Source: an uncultured Anaerolineae bacterium | GTDB lineage: Bacteria; Chloroflexota; Anaerolineae; JACIWP01 | NCBI GenBank assembly: GCA_938049385.1 | Contig: CALIBQ010000003.1 | Span: 1 to 64,000 of the forward strand | Direction: 5' to 3' | Length of the DNA: 64,000 nucleotides | Shown here: piece by piece, positions 1-8,756 of the stretch | Layout: each line of letters begins with the position of its first letter | How positions within the stretch are numbered: the stretch's first letter is position 1 | The notes under the pieces: model-generated | Seen by the model: the letters and a program-made list of their open reading frames with translations, nothing else | Told to the model about the DNA's origin: nothing | Database searches by the model: none | Translations under genes and position numbers: made by a program

Positions 1-282
1 GCGCCGTCCCAACCCCGTCTCCTGACGCGCGACCAGCACCATCTGCTCCAGCTCGGCGGGGGTCTGGCGCGGCGAACGCTGGGGACGACGGGAGCGCTCC
101 ACCAGCCCCCGCTCCCCCTCCGCCAGGTAGCGGGACACCCACTTGCGCACCACCTGCCGCGAGGTGTGCCACAGGCGGGCCGTGGCGCTGATGCTGCCCA
201 CCTGCTGGTAGGTGCGCACGAGCTGCTTCCTTGCCTCAATGGCGTTCATGGCGTATACTTCCCGGTAAGCCAGTTCGGCCAT
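1..282 (-). CDS. IS481-type transposase, N-terminal part (cut by window edge)
   Basis: Ninety-four codons are visible before the left edge. An ATG at 282 follows a GGAGGAG Shine-Dalgarno. The protein begins MAELAYREVYAMNAIEARK and contains a helix-turn-helix (SISATARLWHTSRQVVRKWV), followed by a basic stretch (VERSRRPQRSPRQTPAELE). This arrangement is typical of the N-terminus of IS481 and related IS3-like DDE transposases, in which an HTH_28/29-type domain binds the terminal repeats before the rve catalytic core. The core would lie outside the window. Without it I cannot say whether the element is intact. The family is a fairly confident call from the HTH pattern; the exact IS type is inference. 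Confidence 0.75.
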   Translation of the reverse strand, partial: MAELAYREVYAMNAIEARKQLVRTYQQVGSISATARLWHTSRQVVRKWVSRYLAEGERGLVERSRRPQRSPRQTPAELEQMVLVARQETGLGRR

Positions 283-321
283 AGGCGGTGCTCCTCCTGG
301 TGCAGGTTCTCCCACAACCCT

Positions 322-350
322 TGTATCGGGGGAGCGCCGCTTTTTGTCAA
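322..350 (-). promoter_or_regulatory. Putative promoter of the transposase gene
   Basis: On the minus strand TTGACA (345-350) is followed after 17 bases by GATACA (322-327), about 40 bases upstream of the transposase start. The -35 is perfect and the -10 is weak. I did not identify the terminal inverted repeat of the insertion sequence. Confidence 0.4.
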
Positions 351-401
351 GATCACCTCTATTACCTGGTAACGATCTGCTGGCGCAAATACTACCAATC
401 G

Positions 402-429
402 TTGCCTCCCGTCCATTCTGTGGTATAAT
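402..429 (+). promoter_or_regulatory. Putative sigma-70 promoter with extended -10
   Basis: TTGCCT (402-407), 16 bases, then TATAAT (424-429) preceded by TGG, an extended -10. It lies about 80 bases upstream of the secreted protein gene that starts at 512. Confidence 0.55.
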
Positions 430-511
430 ATAAGAGGCTTCCCGGTAGCATTTCGTGAGAAACGCCTTGGTCGGCTTCGTCAATGGTTCCCTCAGCCAGG
501 AGGAAATGTGG

Positions 512-2734
512 ATGTCCGAACCCAAGAGTAGCTTCAGCAAGCGCTCCGTTGCCCTCATCCTGTCCCTGCTAATGCTCTTCAGCCTGGTTCCCAGGGCCTC
601 TGCGATCACCATCTACGGTGCCATCCAGGGCACAGTCACCTGCGAGGGTAGCCCGGTAAGCGGAACGGTTGTCTCCGTTTCCGGCCCTCTGCCCTCTACC
701 AGCATCATCTGGACGGGCACCACCAACGCCGCCGGCGTCTACTTCACCGATTTTATCCTCCCTCCGGGGGATTACACGGTCCAGCTCTTTTACCTGGAGG
801 GTGTCTGTCAGTTCGCCGAACCCACCAAGCCCGCAACCGTCGCCGGCGGCAGTACCACCACGGTGGACTTCAGCGGCACAGCCTGCGCCGACATTATCCA
901 GAACGGCTCCTTCGAGACCATGGATGTCTGGCAGGTCGGCCCCACTCCCTGGCCGGCGCGCTACTCGACCACCTATGTCCGCACCGGCCTGCGCTCCATG
1001 CGCTCCGGCATCGAACCATCCGAAGCGGATCGCGTGACCGAATCCTCTTTCTACCAGCGCATCAGCGTGCCGGCCGACGCCGCCAGCGTGACCCTGGCCT
1101 TCTGGTACCGGCCGTTCACGCAGGAGACCCCCACCGCCGCTTGGGAAGAGGTGAGCTGGACTGGCTACGACCCCCGCAAGACCATCGCCGGCGAGCCGAT
1201 GGCAGCGCCCGACGCCCTGGCACAACGCGATGCCTCTGCCTATTGGTACGCCTATGACTGGCAGGAAGTGCTGGTGCTGGACGCCAGCTACCGTCTGCTG
1301 GAAGTGCTGATGCGCGAGCGCTCCAACGCCGGCTCCAGCGGCTGGATCGCGCGGAGCTTTGACCTCACCCCGTACAAGGGCCGCACCATCAACATCTACT
1401 TCAACACCATCAACAACGGCATCGGCAACAAGCGCACATGGATGTATGTGGACGATGTCCAGCTCTTCACTTGTGCACAGCCGCCGGCCTGCACCCTCAA
1501 CCCTTCCAACCAGTGGGTCAACCTGTACGGGCTGGACAGCCGCTTCCACGGCATGCCGTTGGCGCCTGGCCAAATTATCCGAGCCTATGACGCCGCCGGC
1601 ACGCTGGCCGGCTGTTTCGTGGTGCGCTCCAGCGGCCGCTACGGCGCCATGGCCGTGTATGCCGATGACCCCGAAACCGCGGTGGACGAGGGTCTGACCC
1701 CCGGCGAGCGCATCCGCCTGACGGTAAACGGCGAGCCGGCCATGACGCTCGGACCAGACGAACCCATCTGGATCGAGAACGGCGCACTGCTCCACGTGGA
1801 GCTGGCCGTCGGAGGAGCCATTACCCGCACTCTGCCCCTGCGCCTGGGCTGGAACCTAGTTTCCTTTGACGTCATGCCCCTGGACACGCGGGTGGAGACT
1901 GTGCTGGCGCCCATCGCCGGCCAATTTACCCGTGTGCTGGGCTTCTCCTGCACCGCCGGCGCCCAATCGTACTACCCCTCCCTGCCGCCGGGCATGAACA
2001 CCCTGACGGACATGGACCCTTATCACGGCTACTGGATCTATGCCACCTCCCCGGTCACCCTGACCGTGAGCGGGCCGGAAATGCCGGACAGCATCCCCAT
2101 CAGCCTCTGCGAGCGCTGGAACCTGGTCAGCTACCTGCCGGATGGCCCCCTGCCCGTCCTTCAGGCGCTGGACAGCATCGCTGGCGGGTTCCGCGCCGTG
2201 CTCGGTTTCGACGCTGGCGGCCTATCCTATTATCCCGACCTGCCGCCGGAGATGAACACGCTCCAGCAGATGCGCCCCGGCTTGGGCTACTGGATCCGCA
2301 TGAACCAAGCTGGCACGCTTACCTATCCGCCGGCCGGCTTGGGCCTGATGAGCGCGCTGGCCCAGAGCGAGCCGCAGGGCGAGATCGCCATCCCTGCCGG
2401 CCTTCTGCCCACCAACCGCTGGGTGGACGCCTACAGCCTCAACTCAACGCTGGACGGTCAGCCCCTGCCAGCCGGCAGTGTGATCGAGGCCTTTGACCCC
2501 GATGGGGTGAAGATCGGCCGCTTCGTCGTGAAGGAAGCCGGCAAATTCGGCCCCATGCCGCTCTACGGCGACGACCCGTACACGCCGGAGGATGAGGGGG
2601 CCAAGCCAGGCGACCGCATCACTTTCACCGTCAACGGTCAGCGGGTGCTGACCACGCCGGCGCGCCCGATCTGGTCCGGCGAGTACGGCCTCCTGCAGGT
2701 GGACCTGCGCAGTTCCGCCGGCATGTCCCGCTAA
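512..2734 (+). CDS. Secreted multidomain protein with duplicated modules
   Basis: A 740-residue exported protein of unknown function. The start at 512 is chosen because AGGAGG (498-503) sits 8 bases upstream; in-frame starts at 455 and 506 are less well placed. Residues 1-31 are a signal peptide ending in ASA. A prealbumin-like carboxypeptidase-regulatory domain follows (about 35-130), then a jelly-roll-like region (about 130-325, NGSFE...WYRP). Two copies of one module lie at about 334-431 and 635-735, sharing WV-(N/D)-Y/LYxLxS, a (C/R)FVV..GxxGxMxxYxDDP core and PIW near the end. Between them are two WNLVS...YYPxLPPxMNTL...GYWI modules (about 446 and 535). It probably acts at the cell surface; no catalytic motif is visible. 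A hairpin follows the stop. Confidence 0.8.
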   Translation: MSEPKSSFSKRSVALILSLLMLFSLVPRASAITIYGAIQGTVTCEGSPVSGTVVSVSGPLPSTSIIWTGTTNAAGVYFTDFILPPGDYTVQLFYLEGVCQFAEPTKPATVAGGSTTTVDFSGTACADIIQNGSFETMDVWQVGPTPWPARYSTTYVRTGLRSMRSGIEPSEADRVTESSFYQRISVPADAASVTLAFWYRPFTQETPTAAWEEVSWTGYDPRKTIAGEPMAAPDALAQRDASAYWYAYDWQEVLVLDASYRLLEVLMRERSNAGSSGWIARSFDLTPYKGRTINIYFNTINNGIGNKRTWMYVDDVQLFTCAQPPACTLNPSNQWVNLYGLDSRFHGMPLAPGQIIRAYDAAGTLAGCFVVRSSGRYGAMAVYADDPETAVDEGLTPGERIRLTVNGEPAMTLGPDEPIWIENGALLHVELAVGGAITRTLPLRLGWNLVSFDVMPLDTRVETVLAPIAGQFTRVLGFSCTAGAQSYYPSLPPGMNTLTDMDPYHGYWIYATSPVTLTVSGPEMPDSIPISLCERWNLVSYLPDGPLPVLQALDSIAGGFRAVLGFDAGGLSYYPDLPPEMNTLQQMRPGLGYWIRMNQAGTLTYPPAGLGLMSALAQSEPQGEIAIPAGLLPTNRWVDAYSLNSTLDGQPLPAGSVIEAFDPDGVKIGRFVVKEAGKFGPMPLYGDDPYTPEDEGAKPGDRITFTVNGQRVLTTPARPIWSGEYGLLQVDLRSSAGMSR

Positions 2735-2740
2735 CACTAT

Positions 2741-2770
2741 GCCTCCCGCGAGGCCATTCTCGCGGGAGGC
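2741..2770. terminator. Bidirectional hairpin between convergent genes
   Basis: A perfect 12-bp stem (GCCTCCCGCGAG, 6-base loop) lies between the stops at 2734 and 2781. There is no clear T-run on either side, so termination is inferred from position and stem strength. Confidence 0.6.
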
Positions 2771-2780
2771 GCTGTTGTCG

Positions 2781-4052
2781 TCAGCGATATATGAGCGGCA
2801 GCCGTACTGCCCGGCTGGGTGTGCTCGCCGGCGTGCTGGTCGGCGTGGGGGTACGCGTGGGGAAAGAGGTGGGAGTCGCAGTATTGGTTGGCGTGGGCGA
2901 ACGCGTTGAGGAAGGAGTCGAGGTCGCAGTGCTGGTCGGAGAGGGTGTAGGGGAGGGGATCCCTTCCTGGACATAATACACGTCACTGCGCCCCGGCGCG
3001 CTGTCCGCCAACCAGATGAGATGCCAGACCGCGCCGGCGGCCGCACGAGCCTCTCGCGCCTGGCTCATCCCCTCGGCAATATCTTCCACTGGCATCCAAC
3101 CTGCGGAGGAATCCCACCGCCGGCCGCGCACCATCTCCCCCGCGCCCCAGACGACCATGCCGGCGCCGTCCGGGCGAAAAGCCAGCCCTGGCCGGCCGAG
3201 CGGAGCCTCATCGGATAATACCATCACATCGTCCCAGGTTCCTCCCAGCGGGTCAAAATTCGATGTGACGACCCGGGCGCCATCCCCTTCCCCTTCGACC
3301 CAGGCGAGAGTCCAAACATCCCCGCGCCAGGCCAGCGCCGGCCGGCGGGAGGGCACATCCAGCGCCGCCGATACATCCTGCACATCGCTCCACCGCGTCC
3401 CTGTCCAGCGGCAGAACAGGATATCTTCCGGGTATCCGGCACCCAGCGTCTCCTGCCAGGCCACTGCCGGCCGCCCCATGCTGTCAAACGCTGTGCTGGG
3501 ATAACTGCCCTGGCCAAAGCTCACAGGCCCAACCGACCACGACACGCCGTCTGCGGAAGTGGCGACAAATATCCATGCCCCGCCGGCAATCCTCTCGCTC
3601 CAGGTGACCGCCAGTGCGCCGGATGCCGCCGCCGCAAGCGCCGGCATCTCGGAGATATTCTCGCTTTCCGATAGATTCAGCGGGCTTCCCCACGTGCCGT
3701 TCTGCCAGCGGGCGATCCAAACGTCCTGCCCAATGCTCACGGGTCGGACAAAGGCCAGATACACCCGCCCTTGGCCATCTGCGGCCAGCGCCGGCTGACT
3801 GCCGGCGCCGATGGTCCCAACACTGCTCCAGCCGGCGCCGGCGTTCCAGCGGTGATACAACGTCCCGCCGGCGCTCCAGACCACGTGCACCCGCCCCGCG
3901 CTGTCCATCACCATATCCGCTCCCCCAACGCCGACGGTCGCGCCCGAAAGAACCTCGACGCCCGGCCAGCCGGCCCGCGCTTGAGGAAACCCCACGACGG
4001 TCAGTGCTATCAGGAGAAGCCCCACCGCCGGCAATATGTATTTCCGAGGCAC
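2781..4052 (-). CDS. Secreted beta-propeller protein with Thr/Pro tail
   Basis: A 423-residue exported protein. GTG at 4052 is preferred because GGGAGG lies 6 bases upstream; the GTG at 4058 would overlap that site. A signal peptide (MPRKYILPAVGLLLIALTVV...ARA) is followed by about seven short repeats of the BNR/propeller kind, each with a small hydrophobic strand and Gly/Asp turn (for example QPALAADGQGRVYLAF, RPAVAWQET). From about residue 365 it is almost pure Pro/Ser/Thr and ends in VRLPLIYR. Such a Thr/Pro linker plus LPL(I/V)xR tail recurs in secreted proteins of Chloroflexota and may be a surface-sorting or anchoring signal (inference). The propeller may bind a glycan or protein; no sialidase Asp-boxes or catalytic residues are clear. 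Confidence 0.75.
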   Translation of the reverse strand: MPRKYILPAVGLLLIALTVVGFPQARAGWPGVEVLSGATVGVGGADMVMDSAGRVHVVWSAGGTLYHRWNAGAGWSSVGTIGAGSQPALAADGQGRVYLAFVRPVSIGQDVWIARWQNGTWGSPLNLSESENISEMPALAAAASGALAVTWSERIAGGAWIFVATSADGVSWSVGPVSFGQGSYPSTAFDSMGRPAVAWQETLGAGYPEDILFCRWTGTRWSDVQDVSAALDVPSRRPALAWRGDVWTLAWVEGEGDGARVVTSNFDPLGGTWDDVMVLSDEAPLGRPGLAFRPDGAGMVVWGAGEMVRGRRWDSSAGWMPVEDIAEGMSQAREARAAAGAVWHLIWLADSAPGRSDVYYVQEGIPSPTPSPTSTATSTPSSTRSPTPTNTATPTSFPTRTPTPTSTPASTPSRAVRLPLIYR

Positions 4053-4079
4053 ATCCACCCTCCCGCTCTGCTAGCGCGC

Positions 4080-4112
4080 GAAGGGGTACCGGCAGACAGC
4101 CGGTACCCCTTC
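4080..4112. terminator. Strong hairpin downstream of the DUF5666 gene
   Basis: A perfect 14-bp stem (GAAGGGGTACCGGC, 5-base loop) lies between the stop at 4131 and the start of the next minus-strand gene. No T-run follows, so it may act as a processing or stabilising hairpin rather than a classic terminator. Confidence 0.55.
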
Positions 4113-4130
4113 GTCATTCCGCATCGTAAC

Positions 4131-5126
4131 CTATGGTGCAGTATCACTGATGCGCACAAGCACTGCCATCAGCCGGCCCATAGGCGACAGCACGGCCTCC
4201 ACATGGGCGAACTTGCCCACCGCCGGCCGGCCCTCAATCTCTGTCCAGGGAGTCACCTCGATGAACTGGTCGGTAACCTTCCATGTGCCGAAGATGCGCG
4301 GCGGCAGGCGCTGGATGCGGCCTTCGATGATGATGGGCTGAGGCGGTTCCAGGCCGCTGAGATTCTTGATCTGGACCGCGATGAGCCGGCCGTCCGGCAG
4401 TTGCACCGCGCGCACCAGCACTGTGTCGCCGACCTTAGGCTCCCCGATCAGGAGCGTGTGCTCCGTGACCAGCACCTGGCGCTCTCCAACGGTCCAGAGC
4501 TGTTGATTAGCGTCAGCCGGCTCAATGCTCTGCACCACGCCGGTGAACTCCACCACCCGCCGATGCGGCCAGCCGCTCTCGACCACATTGATGAGCACTG
4601 CCTCAAGCTGTACTGGCGCGCCGGGCGTGGCACCAGGGAGCACCTTGGCCCGCACCACCACTGCCGCGCCGAGGGAAAGCTCACCGTTGATAACGGTCTG
4701 CGCGGTGATGGCGATGCGCAGGCCGTTCACCACCAGGTAATCCTCCCCGAGGTCCGTGACCAGTCCCTTGATGGTGATAGTGGCCGGCGGCCTCTGCTGG
4801 AGCACGCGGATCATGACCGCCACCAGACTGCCATCTGCCTGCACTTGCGCCAGAACCATCACTTGCGCCCCGATCTGGGCCGGGCCGGCGGTCTCATTGA
4901 TGATGGTCCGCTCAGTGACCGCTATGGTGCGGCCGGCGATGACCCAATTCCCCACCGTCGTATCGGCGGGACGAGACTCAATGATCCCCTGGAACTGGAT
5001 CACGCGCGGGCGGCGGCCTGCATCCCCACTGCCGGCAAACGCCGCCGGCATCAGCGCCGTCAGCAGGACAACGGCGACAACCACTGCACTGACCACTTTC
5101 ATCCAGACCTTCTGTCGTTCGTTCAT
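4131..5126 (-). CDS. Exported protein with four DUF5666-like repeats
   Basis: The ATG at 5126 is preceded by AAGGAGGT at good spacing, giving 331 residues. Residues 1-31 are a signal peptide (MNERQKVWMKVV...AAFA). The rest is four successive repeats of about 65-75 residues, each with the pattern (F/I)xGxI/V...(W)xVxxxxI.VTxxTxI.......G..V.V.A...DG.L.AV.I. This is the DUF5666 pattern: small beta-barrel-like units, often in exported bacterial proteins, of unknown role. It lies downstream of the sigma/anti-sigma pair with a gap of only 57 bases, so it is likely a member of that regulon. A metal- or envelope-related role would be speculation. Confidence 0.75.
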   Translation of the reverse strand: MNERQKVWMKVVSAVVVAVVLLTALMPAAFAGSGDAGRRPRVIQFQGIIESRPADTTVGNWVIAGRTIAVTERTIINETAGPAQIGAQVMVLAQVQADGSLVAVMIRVLQQRPPATITIKGLVTDLGEDYLVVNGLRIAITAQTVINGELSLGAAVVVRAKVLPGATPGAPVQLEAVLINVVESGWPHRRVVEFTGVVQSIEPADANQQLWTVGERQVLVTEHTLLIGEPKVGDTVLVRAVQLPDGRLIAVQIKNLSGLEPPQPIIIEGRIQRLPPRIFGTWKVTDQFIEVTPWTEIEGRPAVGKFAHVEAVLSPMGRLMAVLVRISDTAP

Positions 5127-5183
5127 GGTACCTACCTCCTTCGTGTGGAATGGTTCCGAACAATGGTCCATGCACCCTAGATT

Positions 5184-6629
5184 TTACCTGCGGGGCGTTC
5201 CCGGTCCTGGAGACGGCCAGTATCCTTGGGTCGGTTCGGGTGTTGGCCGGGGGCCAGGCGTTTGAGCAGGCGTTGGCCATGCCGGCGGCCCGGCTGTCGG
5301 GGTCTCCCAGGGCAAGGATGGCGTCCAACCTGGCGACGGCTGTGGCCCAGGTCTATGCCGGCAGGTAGGTGTCGCCCAGGGAGTGATGGACGGCTCCAGC
5401 GTCGGCTCGGGAGCGCGCGTTGGCCAGGGCGAGATGGTCGGCGTCTCGGGTCCCCACGTCGGCCGTGTCGGTCTGGGCATCACCGTCGGCGCCGGCATGG
5501 GAGTGCCGCTCGGACGCGGCTGGCGAGTTACGGTTGGGATGGGCAGTTCACCTCCTGTCGGAGTAGGGAGAGGCTCTGTCGGACGCCGGCGTGGGTGCGT
5601 CGGAACCGCCCCAGGCGTGATGTCCGGCATTGGGGTAAGATGGGGCCCCGGCGTGTGCTCTGGCCGAGGGGTCATCTCCGATGTTCCTCCGGGCTGTGTC
5701 GGCACCACCGCCGGCGGATAAGTCGGAGGCGCGTACATGCCGCGCGGTTCCGCCTGCGGCGTCGAGACTTCTTGGGCCGGCACCACCAGCACCGGCGCGC
5801 CGCGCTTCAGCACGGCCTGAGCGCCGGCATATACCTCTGCCCGATCCACATCCCCCACAACTTCGATCACGCCTTCCAACACCCGCACGCGAGCGCGTTC
5901 CCGATCCTGTACCTCCACCTGGAAACGGGTTCCCCGCACGATCACGCTCCCCACTGGGACGCGCACCTGGAACTCCGCCCACGGCACTGCGGCCGGCTGG
6001 ACGATGTACTCGGCACTGCCGGCGTTTTGCTCAATCACCACCTGCCGGCCGGCAGGGAACAGCGGCCGATGCTGGAGCCGCGCCAGCTTCAGCTCCGTGC
6101 CGGCACCCATCCAAACGGAACTCCCATCGAAGAGGGAGATCTGCGCGCTCCCCTGGGCCACGCGCAGGCGACTGCCGGCCGGCATGGGTTCCGCCGGCGG
6201 AACAGCCAGCCAGGGCATTGTCTCATCGTACCTCACCTCCACCTGGGAGACGGCTTCCTCGGCCGGCACCACCACCGCTGATCCCTCTCTCCCCAACACC
6301 ACTATCCCAACAACCGCCGCGATGACCAACGCCAGAACCGCTGTCAGCGCGGGCCATACCCGAACGCGTGGGAAAAAGCGGAACGCCGGGGAGGGGGGAC
6401 GGACACGCCGGCGATCATACAATGCCCGGGCGCGCTTTACCAGATCGGCCGGCGGCTCAGGGAGCGGCTCCGCCCGCGCCGCCCGAAGGAACCGCTGTAA
6501 CCATGTCAGCTCCTCCGCACAGCGCGCGCACCCAGCCAGATGCCGCTCCAATTCCTGATGTATTTCAGGCGTGAGCCGGCCATCCAGCCAGTCTGCCAGC
6601 ATCTCCAACGTCACTGGGTGCGCGTTCAT
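5184..6629 (-). CDS. Membrane anti-sigma factor with FecR domain and long Pro/Thr tail
   Basis: A 481-residue protein whose ATG (6629) overlaps the sigma-factor stop as ATGA, so the two are translationally coupled. Residues 1-45 form a zinc-binding anti-sigma domain (H30, C34, C37 in the HLAGCARC pattern). A basic linker leads to one transmembrane segment at about 91-113. An extracytoplasmic FecR domain covers about 150-275 (GSAQISLFDGSSVWMG; GSVIVRGTRFQVEV; RVLEGVIEV). About 190 residues of Pro/Thr-rich sequence follow to the C-terminus. The family role is to hold an ECF sigma factor at the membrane until an envelope signal is received. The Pro/Thr tail probably spans or embeds in the cell wall and may be the sensor (inference). 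Confidence 0.85.
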   Translation of the reverse strand: MNAHPVTLEMLADWLDGRLTPEIHQELERHLAGCARCAEELTWLQRFLRAARAEPLPEPPADLVKRARALYDRRRVRPPSPAFRFFPRVRVWPALTAVLALVIAAVVGIVVLGREGSAVVVPAEEAVSQVEVRYDETMPWLAVPPAEPMPAGSRLRVAQGSAQISLFDGSSVWMGAGTELKLARLQHRPLFPAGRQVVIEQNAGSAEYIVQPAAVPWAEFQVRVPVGSVIVRGTRFQVEVQDRERARVRVLEGVIEVVGDVDRAEVYAGAQAVLKRGAPVLVVPAQEVSTPQAEPRGMYAPPTYPPAVVPTQPGGTSEMTPRPEHTPGPHLTPMPDITPGAVPTHPRRRPTEPLPTPTGGELPIPTVTRQPRPSGTPMPAPTVMPRPTRPTWGPETPTISPWPTRAPEPTLEPSITPWATPTCRHRPGPQPSPGWTPSLPWETPTAGPPAWPTPAQTPGPRPTPEPTQGYWPSPGPGTPRR

Positions 6630-7186
6630 CCCATCATCCCCATGCGCTTCAGCACCTGCCGTAGTTTCTCCAAACATCTTGCCCGGGTCGGGCCGATACT
6701 GCCCGGCGGTATTTTCATCTGCCGGCTGATATCTTCATAAGAGGGATGTGCCTGGTCAAGGTACAATAACCTTAGTAACTGCTGACAGCGCTCGCCAATC
6801 TGTGCCAGCGCTTCCTGCACCATGACCTGGTCCAACCACAGCTCCTCGTCAGGATGATCGTGCAGTCCATCAAAAGGTTCGACCAATGCGTCATCAAGGG
6901 TTTCTGTTTCCGCCGGCCTCTTGCGCAGAGCTTTCCATGACTCCCGCTTCGCCGTAATGATCAGCCATTTCCCCAGCGCCTGCGGCTCCCGTAGGGCATC
7001 CAGGGATTCGACCAGCCGTAGAAAGACCACCTGGAAGACATCCGCCGCCTCGTCAGGGGTCAGGCCGGCGCGCAGAGGGATGGCATAGACCAGGCGCTGA
7101 TAGCGCTCCACCAGCGCTTCCCATGCCCAGCGCTGACCACTGCGACAGGCATGCACGAGTTCAGCATCGGTCAGGTTGGTTGGCAC
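6626..7186 (-). CDS. ECF-type RNA polymerase sigma factor
   Basis: A 186-residue sigma-70 family protein starting at GTG 7186, with GAGG 6 bases upstream. Region 2 is visible (ALVERYQRLVYAIPLRAGLTPDEAADVFQVVFLR, with the DxxQ/FxxVF core), followed by a short linker and region 4 (QLLRLLYLDQAHPSYEDISRQM...IGPTRARCLEKLRQVL), a helix-turn-helix for -35 recognition. There is no region 1 or 3, as in ECF factors. It is the first gene of a coupled unit with the anti-sigma FecR protein and DUF5666 protein. I found no obvious ECF-type promoter repeated in front of this operon and its neighbours. Confidence 0.9.
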   Translation of the reverse strand: MPTNLTDAELVHACRSGQRWAWEALVERYQRLVYAIPLRAGLTPDEAADVFQVVFLRLVESLDALREPQALGKWLIITAKRESWKALRKRPAETETLDDALVEPFDGLHDHPDEELWLDQVMVQEALAQIGERCQQLLRLLYLDQAHPSYEDISRQMKIPPGSIGPTRARCLEKLRQVLKRMGMMG

Positions 7187-7326
7187 GATATCCTCACCGC
7201 CGGCGATTTCCGCCTTTCATGATAGAAGAGTCATTAGAAAGACGAAAAAATACATGGCGAAGATATGATTCTGCGCCTATCCCTTCCTGCCCCAATACCC
7301 TGTTCTTTTCAAGGTAGTCGCTTCCC

Positions 7327-7355
7327 TTGCCATTCTCCTCAAGTTCGAGTATCAT
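7327..7355 (+). promoter_or_regulatory. Putative promoter of the glycosidase operon
   Basis: TTGCCA (7327-7332), 17 bases, TATCAT (7350-7355), about 40 bases upstream of the start at 7398. Confidence 0.55.
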
Positions 7356-7397
7356 TCTCTGCGAGCCGGCCGCTGATATGAGCCACCGAGGAGCGGA

Positions 7398-8756
7398 ATG
7401 CACATGTACCCATCCATCCTTTCCTTTCCCGAGGGCTTCCTGTGGGGCACTGCCACCGCCTCACACCAGGTGGAAGGGGGCAACACCAATAACGACTGGT
7501 ATCTCTGGGAGCAACAGCCCGGCCGCATTCGCAACGGGGACCGTGCCGGCACTGCCTGCGACTGGTGGAACCGGGCGGAAGAGGATTTCGACCGGGCACG
7601 TGAGCTGGGCCAAAACACGCACCGTCTGTCGCTGGAATGGAGCCGGCTGGAACCCCGTCCCGGCGAATGGGACACCTCCGCCTTCGCACGCTACCGCCAG
7701 GTGCTGGCCGGCCTGCGCCAGCGCCACCTCGAGCCTATGGTCACGCTCTTCCACTTCACCTTGCCCATCTGGGTGGCAGAGCGCGGCGGCTGGATGAACC
7801 CCGAGACCATCTCTCTCTTCTCTCGTTATGTCGAGCATGTCGTGCGCGAGCTGGGTGACCTGGTCACATTATGGTGCACCATCAACGAGCCGGTGGTCTA
7901 TGCCTATCAGGGCTATCTGCGCGGCATTTGGCCGCCCGGCCGGCAGAGCTTCCCCGAAGCCGTCAGAGTGCTCCGCCATCTCCTGCTGGCCCACGGCGAG
8001 GCGTACCGGCTCATCCATGCCCTGCAGGGAGAGGCGCAGGTCGGCCTGGTGAAGAACATGATGTATGTCGAGCCCTGGCGGCCTGACTCCTGGCTGGACC
8101 GCAAATGGGCCGGCTTCATGAATCGCTTGTATAACGAACTGAGCCTCATCGCCGTCACCGAAGGGCGCTTCCTGCCCCCGCTGGGCAGGGCAACGGTACC
8201 CAAGCTGATCGATTCCATCGACTTCCTGGGCGTCAACTATTATACCCGTGCGCTCTTCGGCGTGGACAAACGCCGTTGGATGAACAGCCTCAATCCCCGG
8301 CTGAACACGGCCGGCATCATCAGCGACTATGAATACGGAGAAGTGTTCCCCGAGGGGCTGTACCGCATCCTCAAGCACGTCCAGCGCTGTGGTAAGCCCA
8401 TCTACATCACCGAGAACGGCCTGCCAGACGCAGATGATGACCTGCGCCCCTATTTTATCCTGACACACCTCCAGCAAGTCTGGCGCGCCATCCAGGAAGG
8501 GGTGCCCGTGCGCGGCTACTACCACTGGAGCCTGCTGGACAATTTCGAATGGTCCGAGGGCTATCGGATGCGCTTTGGGTTGATCGAGGTGGATTTCGCC
8601 ACCCAACGCCGGCGCGTGCGCCGAAGCGGCCGGCTTTATGCCGAAATCTGCCAGACCAATGCCATCACCCCCGAACTAGTGGAGCGCTACGCGCCCGAGG
8701 CGATGGAAGCTGTTTTCGGCGCTCGTTTACCCTCTGCGGTGAAGGAGATGGGATGA
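7398..8756 (+). CDS. Glycoside hydrolase family 1 (beta-glucosidase/galactosidase type)
   Basis: A 452-residue cytoplasmic enzyme; there is no signal peptide. GAGGAG precedes the ATG. The GH1 N-terminus is clear (FPEGFLWGTATASHQVEG). The catalytic acid/base is E164 in TINEP and the nucleophile is E339 in YITENG, both conserved, and WSLLDNFEWSEGY near the C-terminus is the usual aglycone-side motif. Family enzymes hydrolyse terminal non-reducing beta-D-glucosides, galactosides or fucosides with retention of configuration. The substrate cannot be fixed from sequence alone. The stop overlaps the start of the radical SAM gene as ATGA, so both are made together. Confidence 0.92.
   Translation: MHMYPSILSFPEGFLWGTATASHQVEGGNTNNDWYLWEQQPGRIRNGDRAGTACDWWNRAEEDFDRARELGQNTHRLSLEWSRLEPRPGEWDTSAFARYRQVLAGLRQRHLEPMVTLFHFTLPIWVAERGGWMNPETISLFSRYVEHVVRELGDLVTLWCTINEPVVYAYQGYLRGIWPPGRQSFPEAVRVLRHLLLAHGEAYRLIHALQGEAQVGLVKNMMYVEPWRPDSWLDRKWAGFMNRLYNELSLIAVTEGRFLPPLGRATVPKLIDSIDFLGVNYYTRALFGVDKRRWMNSLNPRLNTAGIISDYEYGEVFPEGLYRILKHVQRCGKPIYITENGLPDADDDLRPYFILTHLQQVWRAIQEGVPVRGYYHWSLLDNFEWSEGYRMRFGLIEVDFATQRRRVRRSGRLYAEICQTNAITPELVERYAPEAMEAVFGARLPSAVKEMG

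Noticed and set aside
569-1795. Long open frame of 408 codons antisense to the first secreted protein gene
   Set aside because: It has no ribosome site or promoter, and its composition (His/Gly/Ala-rich) is that of a shadow frame in GC-rich DNA. The plus-strand protein has a signal peptide and internal repeats.
3771-5180. 469-codon plus-strand frame across the DUF5666 gene
   Set aside because: It runs antisense to four well-defined repeats and a signal peptide, lacks a ribosome site, and is His/Arg-rich as expected for a shadow.
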